Shown here: positions 24,187 to 43,417 of the stretch, piece by piece
Layout: each line of letters opens with the position of its first letter
Position numbering within the stretch: position 1 is the stretch's first letter
DNA from: Amphimedon queenslandica
Lineage: Eukaryota > Porifera > Demospongiae > Haplosclerida > Niphatidae
Direction: 5' to 3'
DNA: 64,000 nt
Assembly (NCBI RefSeq): GCF_000090795.2
Contig: NW_003546250.1
Location: 366,297 to 430,296 of the forward strand
Made by a program: the position numbers and the translations under genes
The notes under the pieces: generated by a model
Told to the model about the DNA's origin: nothing
The model's database searches: none
The model's input: only the letters and a program-made list of their open reading frames with translations

Positions 24187-27100
24187 CCCTCCCTCTTATT
24201 CCCTTTCTCCCCCTCCCTCTCTCCCTCCCTTCCTCCCTCCCTCAATCAGTGTTCCTGTTAGTAATGGCCTTTGGTTTGAGTTCAATGATTCTCATGTTCT
24301 TTCCGTCAATCCTTCCGCCATTGATAAGATGTTCTCCGGCAGACAGAGTGCTTACATGTTGTTCTATCGTTTGAGATCTCTCAAAAGACCCAACGAAGGT
24401 ACTTGCACATGTAGTGTACATGTACATGTATTTGTATATTATTTATTTACATGTAGCGGCTGGCAATCCTGTCTATGGCGTACCCCAATGGCTACAAGAT
24501 GAAGTGGCTACTACCAATGCTGTTCTTGAAGCAGACAGGTACCACAGTAGATGTACATGTACATGTATGTGCATGCATATGTATAGTAGCATCTCTCTAT
24601 AGCGTACACCTCCATTTAACGGACAGCACCTAGTGTACCAATTACATTCCTTACTGTATAAAATAACCTCCACATAAAGGACACCTCTGTATAACAGACA
24701 CACTTTCTTGTACCCAAAGTGTCCATTATATAGAGGCTAGTCTGTATATGTACTTCATTCCTTATTCATTACAGGCAGCATTATGAAAAGGCAGTTAACA
24801 CAGTTAATCTCAGCATACATCCATCAGTCTACTACGTGTATGCTAGTGGAGCTCTTCAAAACATTATGGTATTTATGAGAGTGTATAAGGGAAGGGAGAG
24901 GGAAGGAAGGAGGAAGAGAATAAGGGGGAGAGAGGGAGAGAGAGAGGGAGATGAGGGAGGTAGTGTTGTTTTATCTTCATTTATAGAATGATCTAATTCA
25001 TGTGATAAGTTTTGACAGAAGGCAATCAGTATCACAGTTACAAGCCACCATAATACAAGTATAATGATGATGATGATCCTTCACTCAACTTAAATCAACT
25101 AAAACTCTCTCGTAGGAGATCAGTGATTTCTGTACCCTCCCTGATACAATGTGTATCAATGTAGCAAAAAAATTACCAGCTGGTCTCCATGTATATGAAT
25201 GTATATCCAGTTAGTTTCATATTATTAATTAATTAATTAATTTATTTATTTATTACTTGTGTGTGTGTGTGTGTGTGTCTTTAGATGATGAAAATTCTTC
25301 ATTGATTGACATTGGTATTTCAAATAATGCTGACCTGTTTGTGTGGAATGGAACCACTGTTGGTTATGTAAATATTTTATTTTATTTTATCGCCTCCCTC
25401 CCCCTTTCTTCCTCTTTCTCTTCTTCCCTCCCTTTTTTATTTTCAAGGTGAATGATGATGCCATTCCACTTGGAAAAGATCTTGAACCGATTCTACTTCA
25501 TTTGAATTATCCAGCGGACTCTGATGGAACCCTCGCCACCATTTCTAACGGTTTCCCGAAATCTACCACAATCCTTGAATTAAGAGTAAATACTGTACAG
25601 TATAGTCTCTCTTAATGGACACTCTCTATAGCGTACACCTCCATTTAACGGACAGCACCTAGTGTACCAATTACATTCCTTACTGTATAAAATAACCTCC
25701 ACATAAAGGACACCTCTGTATAACAGAGACACTTTCTTGTACCAAAGTGTCCATTATATAGAGGCTAGTCTGTATAATATCAATCTACATGTACATAATA
25801 CATATTTTACAATTTCTTTCTTTTTTTTTCTTTTAGCAATATTTTGTTGAGTTGCTCAATTGTTCGTCTCCTCACGATATTCACTTGAATCAAGTTCAAA
25901 GATCAAGTAAGTTTGTATCATGTTATTGTCATGTGACCTCCTCCTCTCATCAATAGCTCGTTCTGGGGATGCGACTATTCAAACTATCCCAATACACAAA
26001 GTATGTACATGTATGCCTGTATAAAAGTACATGCACAGTATATACATGTAGTGGAAATTTTTACTATGTAACTTTGATTTTGCTAAATTAGAAATTTGCA
26101 AAAAATAGATTTTCACTGTTGCTTTAATAGATAGAAATGTACTTAGAAGTATTTTGAGATAAAACTATTGTAGATTAGGAAATTTTCAGATTTCTTTTTA
26201 CTGTTAAGACAATTTCACTGGACAATACACATATTATAGAAATAATATAACTTTTTCCACTAATTATTTCTGTCACAAAATGTTTCTAATCTACAAGAGA
26301 CTTGTGCATATATTTCTCTCCTGTTCCTCTTTCCAACAGGATAAGAATACTTTGGCTGATCTTTCGTTGTCAGACGGTGATCATTTGACAGCTGAACTAA
26401 AGACGAAGAAAGGATACAAATCCTTCGCTTATTCTGTAGCCGACAAGCAAAACAAGATGATCACGTTTCTAATAGAAAACAGATGTGTGGTGAGTGTCAA
26501 TAATAATTATAACAATTGCGTGTAAATATTCTTTTTGCTAGGATTCTGGTGTAGAAGATTATCCAGTCTATCCTGTTGAAGTCTCGAAAACCGAAGTTCG
26601 AATATTATTGATAATTTTTATAATAATTATTAAAATTTCCTTGTAGCAACTGCATCAAGTTAAGCGTCACATTACGTCTCAACTACAATTGGACAATATT
26701 GAGGGTGAGTGAGCCATGGGCGGGTTGCTATGGTAACAAGCCCCTCCCCCACAGGCGGAGGTTGTTTGTGTATAGAGGATGATTTTGAAGGGCTTGGTCC
26801 GTCGCTGGCCGAGGAACAGTCAGTCTCTGAAGCTGGTATTGAGTCTGGAATGAGAGTTGTGCTGAAACCAGGTCTAGCTCCTTTAAGAAATCAAGTAATA
26901 ATAATAATAACAATACTTGAACTTATTGTTTTTGCTCTCTTTCCCTCCCCCTCTCTCTCTCCCAGATTCCTTTAAAGTGTGCTGTTCCAGGTGGCAATTT
27001 TCAAGAGGTAATTGTTGATAGATCCTCCACAATAAAAGAAGTATGTCTAGTCATTTCTGCTGCTTCTAATTCCATTCTTTACACAGGTTTGCTCTGTGAT

Positions 27101-30100
27101 GGTTGCTAAAGTTGGGCTGGAAGGTAATTCATTTAAATACAGACTAGCCTCTATATAATGGACACTTTGGTATAGCTCTGTTATACAGAGGTGTCCTTTA
27201 TGTGGAGGTTATTTTATACAGTAAGGAATGTAATTGGTACACTAGGTGCTGTCTGTTAAATGGAGGTGTACGCTATAGAGAGTGTCCATTAAGAGAGACT
27301 ATACTGTATACACATCTTTTATATTATACATGTACATGTACATACATGTACCTTTACCTGTATCAATGCCACACTCATGCAATGGCTGCAGTTTTGTGAA
27401 ATTGAATGTGTGTGGTTGTAGTTATAATAAGTGGCCATTACCTCAGCCTAATGAAGCCAGAGGGTCACACTCTCCCAAACTGCTTCAATAGACCAACCTC
27501 ATTCATTAAAGAATACTCATGAACCACATACACATGTGTACGTACATGTATGTATTACATGTACATGTAAGGACACCTGTTGCTATTTGCCCTTTGTATT
27601 TTCAATTTTAGTAAAAACCATTTTCTTGAGTAATCTAATATCATACTAGTAATGGTTTACTGATAACAATTAATGCTGTGTGAGATATAGTACATGTAGC
27701 ATGTAGTTTGAAAATGAAGAATGAAGTGTTTGGTTTTCCAAGTATTAAATCATTTAATTATTTCTACCTATTACTCTGATGTGTTTGGATAACATGCATA
27801 GCTATAATGCATGTACATGTACATCCATGTATATGTACATCTGTATAATGACAGTTTTACATTGTGTAGGTGATGAGTGGCATCTTAGGAAGTGTAACTG
27901 GGCAGGAGAATCAGCGGAAACTGTTGATGACGAGGTAGGAATAATAATATTTTCTCTTGGAGGCATTTTTGACAATATACACCTTGCTGTACTATAGTAC
28001 AGGGGAATTGGGACAGACTTTGTAGCAACTTTAAAAATTCGTATAAAATTCAAACGTGGTTGGAATCAATTCAAACTTAAAACAACATGTATATGCATCA
28101 AGGAAAATTATAAAAACAGAAAATTCTCTTTTTTTCATTTTTGGTGAAATTTGGCCAATGACCCTGTACTATAGTACAGGGACTTTGGCCCGATTTTGGA
28201 GCAACTTTAAAAATTCATAAAAAATCCAAATGTGATTGGAATCGGCTCAAACTTTCTACACAGCATAAGAACATGTATATGTATCAAATAAAGTTATAAA
28301 AATGGAGAATTCTCTCCTTTTCATTTTTGGTGAAATTTGGCCGATGACCCTGTACTATAGTACAGGGACTTTGGCCCGATTTTGGAGCAACTTTAAAAAT
28401 TCATAAAAAATCCAAATGTGATCAGAATCAGCTCAAACTTTCTACACAACATAAGAACATGTATATGTATCAGGAAAATTTATGAAAATGAAGAATTCTC
28501 TACTTTTCATTTTTGCCAAAATTTGACCAGCTCCATAACAACATCTATTGACCACACCCCCTTTTAATTAGGCTGCAACTGTAAATGAGCTAAAGTTCAG
28601 AAGTGGAGAGTATTTTTTAATTGAGAGTGGGCGGCTTCCTCCAAAGGTAATGATATTCATTGATCGATCAATTAATTAATTGATTGATTAATTTGAAGGG
28701 ATTCCTTCGTCTCTCCGTGCACCTCTACACTATGGACAATAGGAGGACTGGAGAGGATGTTCCTCTCTCAGTCCAAGACTGGTTCCAAGGACCCACTGAA
28801 GGTTATTAATTGGTGGGTGTGGTCACTGTTTAATTAATTATTCATTAGGAACTGGAGACGAGCAGATGGAAGTGACAGTGGAAGAGTCAGTAAGAAAAAT
28901 ATTTTTAATTTTTAAAGGTATTATTTTAATTTATTTTTAGTTGATTCCTCTTCACGAACAAATTCCGTCTCACTATTTCCCTCAGGTCTACGGGCAGTTG
29001 GATTTTATTGGAAATATTGAAATTAATAAAGAGTGTTCTGTTAAAGATTTAAAAGAACAAATAATGTGCCTATCAGAGGTAAGGTTTGGTAATTCACAGT
29101 TCCATTTATCCCATATATACGTATGACAGTAGCTCCAAATTTTCTTAGTCGGACATGTTTTATTAATGATATTTTAATCACAGAAATTAATTACCAATGT
29201 ATTTTGGTTAATTCACAAAAATTTTACTGTTTATACAAAACTCGATCCTTTAGTTGTCTCTAATTGATATTCCTTCTTCCGATTTCCTTCGAGTGAGGGA
29301 TCTACTTAACAAGCGTCCGGGAAGAGTTTTCAAAGATAAAACCCACTCGTTAAAGTGAGTCATATCCTCAAATAAAAGAGCCTGTCAGCTTTGGGGGCTA
29401 CATCCATTAAGTAGATATAGTGCTATATAAAGTATAGGAGGTCCTTTTAATAGAGCTAGCACTGTATATAGGAATTAAAGATAGGGAATAGAGTAGCCTG
29501 GGGTTTTTATTCAAAGATTTACGGCACTATTGAAATCTCTGTCTTTCTCTTCACTTTCAGACGACTTAAGCTAGTGTCTGGTTCTTCGATATGTTGTCAA
29601 GTTCTTCCCGAGGAAGAGAACCTTCCGTACGTACATACACATATTTTATTATTATATATATTATGTATCATTAATTATAGTGCTACCAGCATACTTTTCA
29701 ACTTATACATGAGACGGTTGCCTTCTCAATCGTACAGCAAACCCATTGAGGTATGCAAGGAAATCCTTTTCACTTTAATTTAAACTTTGATTTCCAGGTG
29801 GTTTATGACACGGCAGTATCAACCACACCCATAGGACTCTACAGCCACATCAGTCACATTCTGGCCATGCCCCTCGACAGGATCGTCCTGGCTAAGCATA
29901 AATTCGAATCTTTCCAGTGGATTAGGATAGAAGGACACACTGTGAGAGCTTGTGTTCTTTAGCTGTTTTTTTTATTTTTTTAATATTTTTAGTTAAACGG
30001 AGAAGATAAGGAGAAGAAAGGGAAGCGAAAGGGAAGAGGAGGAGGAGCTACAGGTGTTGCTAGAGCTAGTGGAAAGGGAGGGACTCACGTGAATATTAAG

Positions 30101-31797
30101 AACGCTCCAATATCACTCAGAGATGGGGACCATGTGGCAGTGAAGGTGAGAGAGAGGGAGGGAGAGGAGGAATTTAATAAGAAGGAGAGGGAGGGAGAAG
30201 AGAGAGGGGGGAGGGAGAGAGAAAGAGAGGGAGTTCCTATGACACTTAAACTATTTAAACAATGCCCTGTAATACCACATTACTGACACCCTATAAGTAC
30301 CTGTCTTGCCCCAGGGGTCTAAGTCATTATGTGTACATATTTTGATGCTTATAATCTTATACCTCCTTTATCTTACCTGGCCTGTACATGCACATGTACT
30401 GTACTATCACTACATGTTCCTTCTGCCTTTAACTTGGTACATATCTAGTGCATGTACATGTCTACATAGTACATACATGTACATGTACATGTAATGTGTA
30501 ATAGGCATCTACATGTATGTACATATATGTACATGGTAGATAAAATATAAAAGTATATGTTATGTGTGTTCTTATTCTTTTTTTATAAATCTCCTTTTCT
30601 TATAGCTAACAGGAAGACATATAATGTGTTCCTTTTAAAAATTGCTTAGGTAGTTTTTGCTGCATACCTTGCAAGATAGGGCAAGCCTCTGTCAAAATGA
30701 TGCCCTGAGAGTAGTTTGTTCAAATGTTAATATACACCCTATGCTTCTCCTCCCCTAATCCATCCCTCTCTCCTCACTATGACAACCAAGGCATTACTAT
30801 GGGCCTATAGAGTACACTGCCTCTCATAAGGTTTCTGTGTATACATGTACACTTGCTCTGAGAGCCAGGGACTGTTTGTTAATACTTTGAAAAGAGGCTT
30901 TGGGAGTTTCTAAGAGGTTCAAAAGTGGGCGAATTGGTTTTAAGAGCTTTGTATGGTCCTCCTTTTCCCTCCTTCTCTCCTCCTTCATTTCTTTTTGTGT
31001 TTGTTTAGGAGTGTTACTTTTTTATTTTATGTCTCTCCTTCTCCTCTCTCCCTCTTCTTTCTCATTATTAAATTCTCCCTCCCTCTCTCTCTCTCTCTCT
31101 CCCTTTTTTTAGGATCTTCAGTTTGATCCTGCAGATGAAGATGACTTCTTGACACCAGAGGACAAGAAAGGGAAGGCCATACTTGCTGCCATTCAAGAAG
31201 AAAAGAGAAGAAGGTAAGAATGGTAACATAAAGAGAGAGCTAGAGAGAGAGCTAGAGAGAGAGAGAGAGAGAGTGTGTGTGGTAGTTCTAGCTCCTGCAC
31301 ATGTGCATGTATTTAAAGCTACAAACAAGTAGATAAGTATTGGTAAGTGTTTTTAAATATACAATCACAGCTGGTGTTTTACACCTGATCTATAATCTCT
31401 ATCTCCTTTCTCTTCTACACTCACTCACTCCACACATGATGTGTCCATCATCATACAAACCCGCAGCAATTTATTTAAGAGCCCCAGACTTAGTGTGGCC
31501 CGACCCTCTCTCTCTCTATGTATCGATCACACACATACTCAATAATACTATGATACTACATGTCTTTATCATAAACTCTTCCCCTTTTGTCAACTGATAG
31601 CAGACAGAAAGAGGTGTTTTGACCTTTCAGATTACAGTAGCTTACATACACTCTCTCTCTCTTTATTATAGCAATGGTAGAGATCGTGTGTGTGTGTGTG
31701 TGTGATCATTTTGTACCATTTATCTCACCTACATGTATGTGGTCTCTTTAATGCAAGGACATGTATCATTATAATTATCATTTGTATTTATATACTG

Positions 31798-31829
<32 letters not shown>

Positions 31830-32979
31830 GTAATATCTACTAGGCAACTTGGTAACAGCAGCTTAGTAATGCCTTGAATAGGACACTGTTTTTGAAGCAG
31901 CAAAGTGACATGTATACATGTACATGTATGTACATGTATACATGTACAAGTGTTCATTATCAGACCTATAGCTTATGCTTTAGCTTTAAATCTGCTCATG
32001 CTGTCAGTTTATGACCTAAATGTATGTGTAATTAATGATACTGTAAGACATTGTTATTGTGTTCCTATTGTTATTGCATTCTGTAATGATATGCTCCTTC
32101 TACTGGACTCATTACATTCGTGACATAATTAATTGTTATTATTTCTATCACATGATCATCCCTGCTACCCTTTACTGTGGCTGCTCTAATTGAGCATATC
32201 TAAAATAATACAAAATATGAATCCATTTGTCCTCTGGTAACAGCCATTATTCATCTCCCCTCTTTATCATCTTTCATATCAAATACTCACTCCTGCTTTG
32301 TATCAACTGTGCCCAGCTGCACTTTCCCTCTATCAACTGCAGTAGATTGTATTATCCAACATTTAATATATTTTATATTAACGATTATAATAGAGATTAC
32401 ATTCCCTCTCTTTCTCTCTTTCATTTGCTTACCCTATCTGCAACCATCATTTCCCTCTGCCTGGATTTTCCCAATATGTTCCCACTTTCCTTGTACACAT
32501 ATCACATTCCCACTTTCCTTCTACATAATTATGCGTCAGTTGTTTTAGTTCTCTAATTATGAATGCTACAAACACATTCTAATGAAAGATACTGATGATA
32601 GTACAGAACAGATCAATTCACTATACCGTACAAGATGGTTTATTGGTGGGAGTAATATTTGCCGAATTTGACGCGTAAAGAAATTGGTGATTTCTTCATA
32701 GAACCGCCAATCACCAATATTAATTCCTCGCCAATAAATCATCTTGTATGGTATTTTAGTGCATCAATACAGTGATTATTGCCCCACAGTACAGTACCAT
32801 CCATAGCATCATAAAACTATTCTTTCCTTGTACATCTGCATAGGAGGAAGGCTAAGTCTGAGGGCGATATTTTAAGTGGCGATACCTCAAGCAGGAACAA
32901 GAAACAGAGACGACCGGAGATTGGCATTAAAATTCATGTGCCGGACTTCTCTGCGTCTCTGTCTGAAAAACCTTCGTAA
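20650..32979 (+). CDS. USP40: Ubiquitin carboxyl-terminal hydrolase 40
   Basis: Thirty-seven exons join in one frame to 1,301 residues (human about 1,235). First and last exons are 20650-20845 and 32844-32979; catalytic exons are 1-7 (to 22838). The peptidase C19 domain has the cysteine box [14 protein letters not shown] (Cys49), EMRQHDVQEL-like [15 protein letters not shown], zinc CxxC pairs ICGRC and RCGTC, and the histidine box [11 protein letters not shown] (His308). [11 protein letters not shown] and [10 protein letters not shown], and the tail GDHVAVKDLQFD...DDDF-like EDDFL, ending in [10 protein letters not shown], match USP40 end to end. Downstream of the catalytic part lie several ubiquitin-like segments. 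USP40 removes ubiquitin; its substrates are not well defined. The ATG at 20650 is chosen because it starts MLAGLFDED, matching the family MFGDLFEEE. Introns 8, 12, 17 and 25 hold MITEs; introns 6 and 26 hold palindromic repeats. Confidence 0.95.
21519..21675 (+). repeat. Long CT microsatellite forming the USP40 exon 5 acceptor tract
   Basis: About 155 bp of almost pure (CT)n with scattered CCCT interruptions end at TCTCTCCAG, the acceptor of exon 5 at 21678. It is the longest of many such tracts in the window. Confidence 0.92.
22252..22600 (+). repeat. Two units of the palindromic 180-bp repeat
   Basis: Sense-oriented in USP40 intron 6. The palindrome occurs at about 22416-22435 as ATGTACTATAGTACAGGGA, with one end decayed. 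Confidence 0.88.
23097..23271 (+). mobile_element. MITE of family A
   Basis: Copy in USP40 intron 8, just 23 bp after the donor. It has the family interior (TGGAGGTTATTTTATACAG) and ends near CTATATA rather than the usual CTATACTG. Confidence 0.75.
23557..23730 (-). mobile_element. MITE of family A, opposite orientation
   Basis: A second copy in the same USP40 intron 8, inverted to the one at 23097 and about 290 bp from it. It begins CAGTATAGTCTCTCTTAATG. The pair could fold as a long hairpin in the pre-mRNA. Confidence 0.78.
24589..24744 (-). mobile_element. MITE of family A, 5' end truncated
   Basis: Copy in USP40 intron 12. Its left terminus is shortened (starts at CATCTCTCTATAGCG); the right end CTAGTCTG next to TA is intact. 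Confidence 0.75.
25598..25772 (-). mobile_element. MITE of family A, complete
   Basis: The best-preserved copy: TA, then CAGTATAGTCTCTCTTAATG at the left and GAGGCTAGTCTG then TA at the right. It starts 13 bp after the donor of USP40 exon 17. Confidence 0.82.
27140..27306 (+). mobile_element. MITE of family A
   Basis: In USP40 intron 25, 16 bp after the donor. TA-flanked, beginning CAGACTAGCCTCTATATAAT and ending GACTATACTG. Confidence 0.8.
27978..28530 (+). repeat. Three units of the palindromic 180-bp repeat
   Basis: Sense-oriented in USP40 intron 26. Two copies of the 20-bp palindrome are perfect (about 28162-28181 and 28348-28367), which gives a unit spacing of 186 bp. Confidence 0.9.
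29366..29520 (+). repeat. Dispersed repeat D, copy 1
   Basis: About 155 bp in USP40 intron 31, found again inverted at 39695-39860. The ends (CCTCAAATAAAAGAGCC and, inverted, CTTTGAATAAAAACCCC) are imperfect inverted repeats, so a MITE is likely. Confidence 0.65.
32622..32753. mobile_element. Small inverted-repeat element of family C
   Basis: About 130 bp with termini ATACCGTACAAGATGGTTTA and, inverted, ATACCATACAAGATGATTTA, so roughly 28 bp of arm with few mismatches, next to TA. It lies in the last USP40 intron. No second copy was seen in this window. Confidence 0.7.
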
Positions 32980-33846
32980 AGTTTGTATGTCACTCTCTCT
33001 CTTCTCCTTCCTTAATGTTTTTGTGCATGTACATATACATGTATGTAAACTGAACTGTGTGATGTAGAGTTTATACCATCTGTGATATTTATTTATACAT
33101 GCATCTGATGTACATGTATACTATACTTGTATATATATACATGTGTGTGTTGTTAAGTGTGTTTATCATCTGTTTATTGTCATTTTGTGTTAATGTGTCC
33201 CCCATAGTGTGATGATGATGATTATTATTATCAATTTTTATATACCAAAAAAATCTGTAACATTTTGAAATAAATGTCACAAAAATTAATAAGTGAAAGA
33301 AAAGAAAGAGGAGAGAGAAAACCGTTCTAAATTTTGTTGATAATATAAGCAGCTAGTGAACACAGCTCAGCTATGAATTAATAATAAATGATATAGCAAA
33401 GAAAAATCAAAAGGAAATTGTCTTTATGAATGATACACTCTTTAATTGATACAATACCTGATTAAATGAGTCACAGCAAAATCACTTCTAATATAATAAT
33501 TATAATAATAATATGGACAAAACGAGAAGGAGAGAGAGAGAGAAAGTGAGATTGTACTTAAGGGGGGGACTGTATGGTCAAGTATTTTCTGTGGTTTCTT
33601 GTCGTACCTGTAGTATGTAAAAACCAACAAACGAAAAGTGTTAAAAATGTTTGTAAGACGAGGGTTTGACTTGAACGAAGTGATGATATGGTAGATATGT
33701 AGGTGATGTGAGGGGGAGGAGTAACGACGTAACTAACAAACAAACGAATGACAATAGCTATAGCTTGACAGCTGTTTTGATGGTCAGCAGGAAAAGGGCG
33801 GGAGGGAGGGACAAGGACAGGAGATATACAAAAACAAAAGCTTAGC

Positions 33847-33878
<32 letters not shown>

Positions 33879-34162
33879 TAAAACAATGACAGATTGACTA
33901 TAGGAGAAGTGGAGAGAGCAAAGTATGAAAGATACTGAATAATGAGATCTAGTTGACTACAGAAATGAACAAAGACACACAAACGATAATAATAATGACA
34001 AAACTGAAGACTGCTATCTGACTGTAATGAATAATAATAATAATAATAATAATGAGAGGTGGTGCAGAGAGATTGGACAGAGGGTTATGCAGAAGGAGTT
34101 AAATGATTTTATAGCAATGCAGTTAGAGGAGGAACAGAGAGACAGAGTGAAAAATAGTACAA

Positions 34163-34232
<70 letters not shown>

Positions 34233-34595
34233 GAGCCATAAGAGAAGACTAATGCATATAAACCAGATGAAAGACTATATGTAACACACACACATACACG
34301 CACTAGAGAGAGAGAGAGATTAAGAGAAGAGAGAGGAACGGGTAGTTGTCGATACTGATTCAAGTTGGACCAGTACGTAGAACCTGTTTTAACGTAGAGA
34401 GAGAGGGGGGAAGAGTTGTATATAGCGAGGTTTTGATTAATATGAGGTGGTGACGCATTGAATGGTGTTGAATGGTGGAGTTGGTGGAGTATAATGTGAC
34501 TTTGTTTCTTTACCAACCAGTACCAGCACTGATTGTATTGGAAGTAGTGACCGTGTTGACCTATAAAGAGGAGAAGATACAATCAATTTACATAT
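32980..34595. other. USP40 3' flank, convergent intergenic
   Basis: Holds a candidate poly(A) signal for USP40 (33269), TAA microsatellites (about 33848-33879, 34030-34051 and 34164-34231), GA tracts and ACATGTAC words. No supported coding exon on either strand. Confidence 0.6.
33269..33274 (+). terminator. Candidate polyadenylation signal AATAAA for USP40
   Basis: Canonical hexamer 290 nt beyond the USP40 stop. The distance is plausible for a 3' UTR but nothing else confirms it. Confidence 0.4.
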
Positions 34596-35475
34596 ACTGT
34601 AGTCTTTATTAAGGACACCATTGGGCCCACACTACCTGTCCTTAATACATGTACAGTGTAGCCTCTTTATTAAGGACACCATTGGGCCCACACTACCTGT
34701 CCTTAATACATGTACAGTGTAGCCTCTTTATTAAGGACACCATTGGGCCCACACTACCTGTCCTTAATACATGTACAGTGTAGCCTCTTTATTAAGGACA
34801 CCATTGGGCCCACACTACCTGTCCTTAATACATGTACAGTGTAGCCTCTTTATTAAGGACACCATTGGGCCCACACTACCTATCCTTAATACATGTACAG
34901 TGTAGCCTCTTTATTAAGGACACCATTGGGCCCACACTACCTATCCTTAATACATGTACAGTGTAGCCTCTTTATTAAGGACACCATTGGGTCCACACTA
35001 CCTGTCCTTAATACATGTACAGTGTAGCCTCTTTATTAAGGACACCATTGGGCCCACACTACCTATCCTTAATACATGTACAGTGTAGCCTCTTTATTAA
35101 GGACACCATTGGGTCCACACTACCTGTCCTTAATACATGTACAGTGTAGCCTCTTTATTAAGGACACCATTGGGCCCACACTACCTGTCCTTAATACATG
35201 TACAGTGTAGCCTCTTTATTAAGGACACCATTGGGTCCACACTACCTGTCCTTAATACATGTACAGTGTAGCCTCTTTATTAAGGACACCATTGGGCCCA
35301 CACTACCTGTCCTTAATACATGTACAGTGTAGCCTCTTTATTAAGGACACCATTGGGCCCACACTACCTGTCCTTAATACATGTACAGTGTAGCCTCTTT
35401 ATTAAGGACACCATTGGGCCCACACTACCTGTCCTTAATACAGAGGTGTCCTTATTGTATATAAAGATTACACTG
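34596..35475. repeat. Tandem array of about fourteen 61-bp hairpin units
   Basis: Fourteen almost identical 61-bp units, each containing ATTAAGGACACCATTGGGCC and, downstream, ACCTGTCCTTAATACATG. Each unit carries an 11-bp inverted repeat (TATTAAGGACA / TGTCCTTAATA) around a 20-nt loop, plus a GGGCCC and an ACATGT palindrome. Units differ only by GGGCCC/GGGTCC and CTGTCC/CTATCC. The array edges resemble transposon termini: CTGTAGTCTTTATTAAGG at the left and, inverted, CAGTGTAATCTTTATATACA at the right. It lies just below the IGF2BP-like gene's stop codon. Confidence 0.92.
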
Positions 35476-35523
35476 TATAGTCAATTTATATTAATTAGTA
35501 TCAGAGTGGGGGTGAGTGTATTT

Positions 35524-42829
<7,306 letters not shown>

Positions 42830-43268
42830 GATGATGGCTGCAGTTTGGAAGGTTGCTATTTTTGATTTTCTTTTTTCCCTTTATCCTGAGCTCAGCAGCA
42901 AGCGGACTCTCTTGTCCTGTCCTACTCTGCTGCCTCTGTCTGTGGCCGCTTTTCCTTTCAATGGTCAGATATTGCTGCAGACCCTTTTGTATGACTGAGC
43001 ATATTATGGCTTCCTTTCTGTTCCCCTCACTGGATTGTGTGGGCAATAGCAACCGAAGGGGCCGAGCTGGAGTACTGCAATGTAGGGCGTTCCCTCATTT
43101 TAAGTGGGTACAATTCCAACTCAAGTTTATTCATGGTCTTTCCTCTGTGCTTCAAGTGCTGATTGGATTCAATGGGAGTCCTGTATAGGGACTGGATATC
43201 TGGTAATGAAATACTTCAATTATAAATCATTAAACACATACAATGATGACACAATAATATAACACAAA

Positions 43269-43309
<41 letters not shown>

Positions 43310-43417
43310 TTTTTTGTGTGGTTCAATGTAGTGTAGTGTAGTACTACTATATGTGTGTGTTAAAAAAGAATTAAAAGTCTCCCAATGAAACTATTATTAA
43401 GAGATCATATTCTGTAG
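42830..43417. other. Region between the IGF2BP-like start and the receptor kinase stop
   Basis: Both genes are on the minus strand, so this 588-bp gap contains the kinase 3' UTR and the IGF2BP-like promoter. A TAA microsatellite lies at about 43270-43309. No coding exon was recognised. Confidence 0.5.

Noticed and set aside
33089-34582. Open frames downstream of USP40
   Set aside because: They consist of translated TAA/CT repeats and spacer, without splice-site support or recognisable domains.
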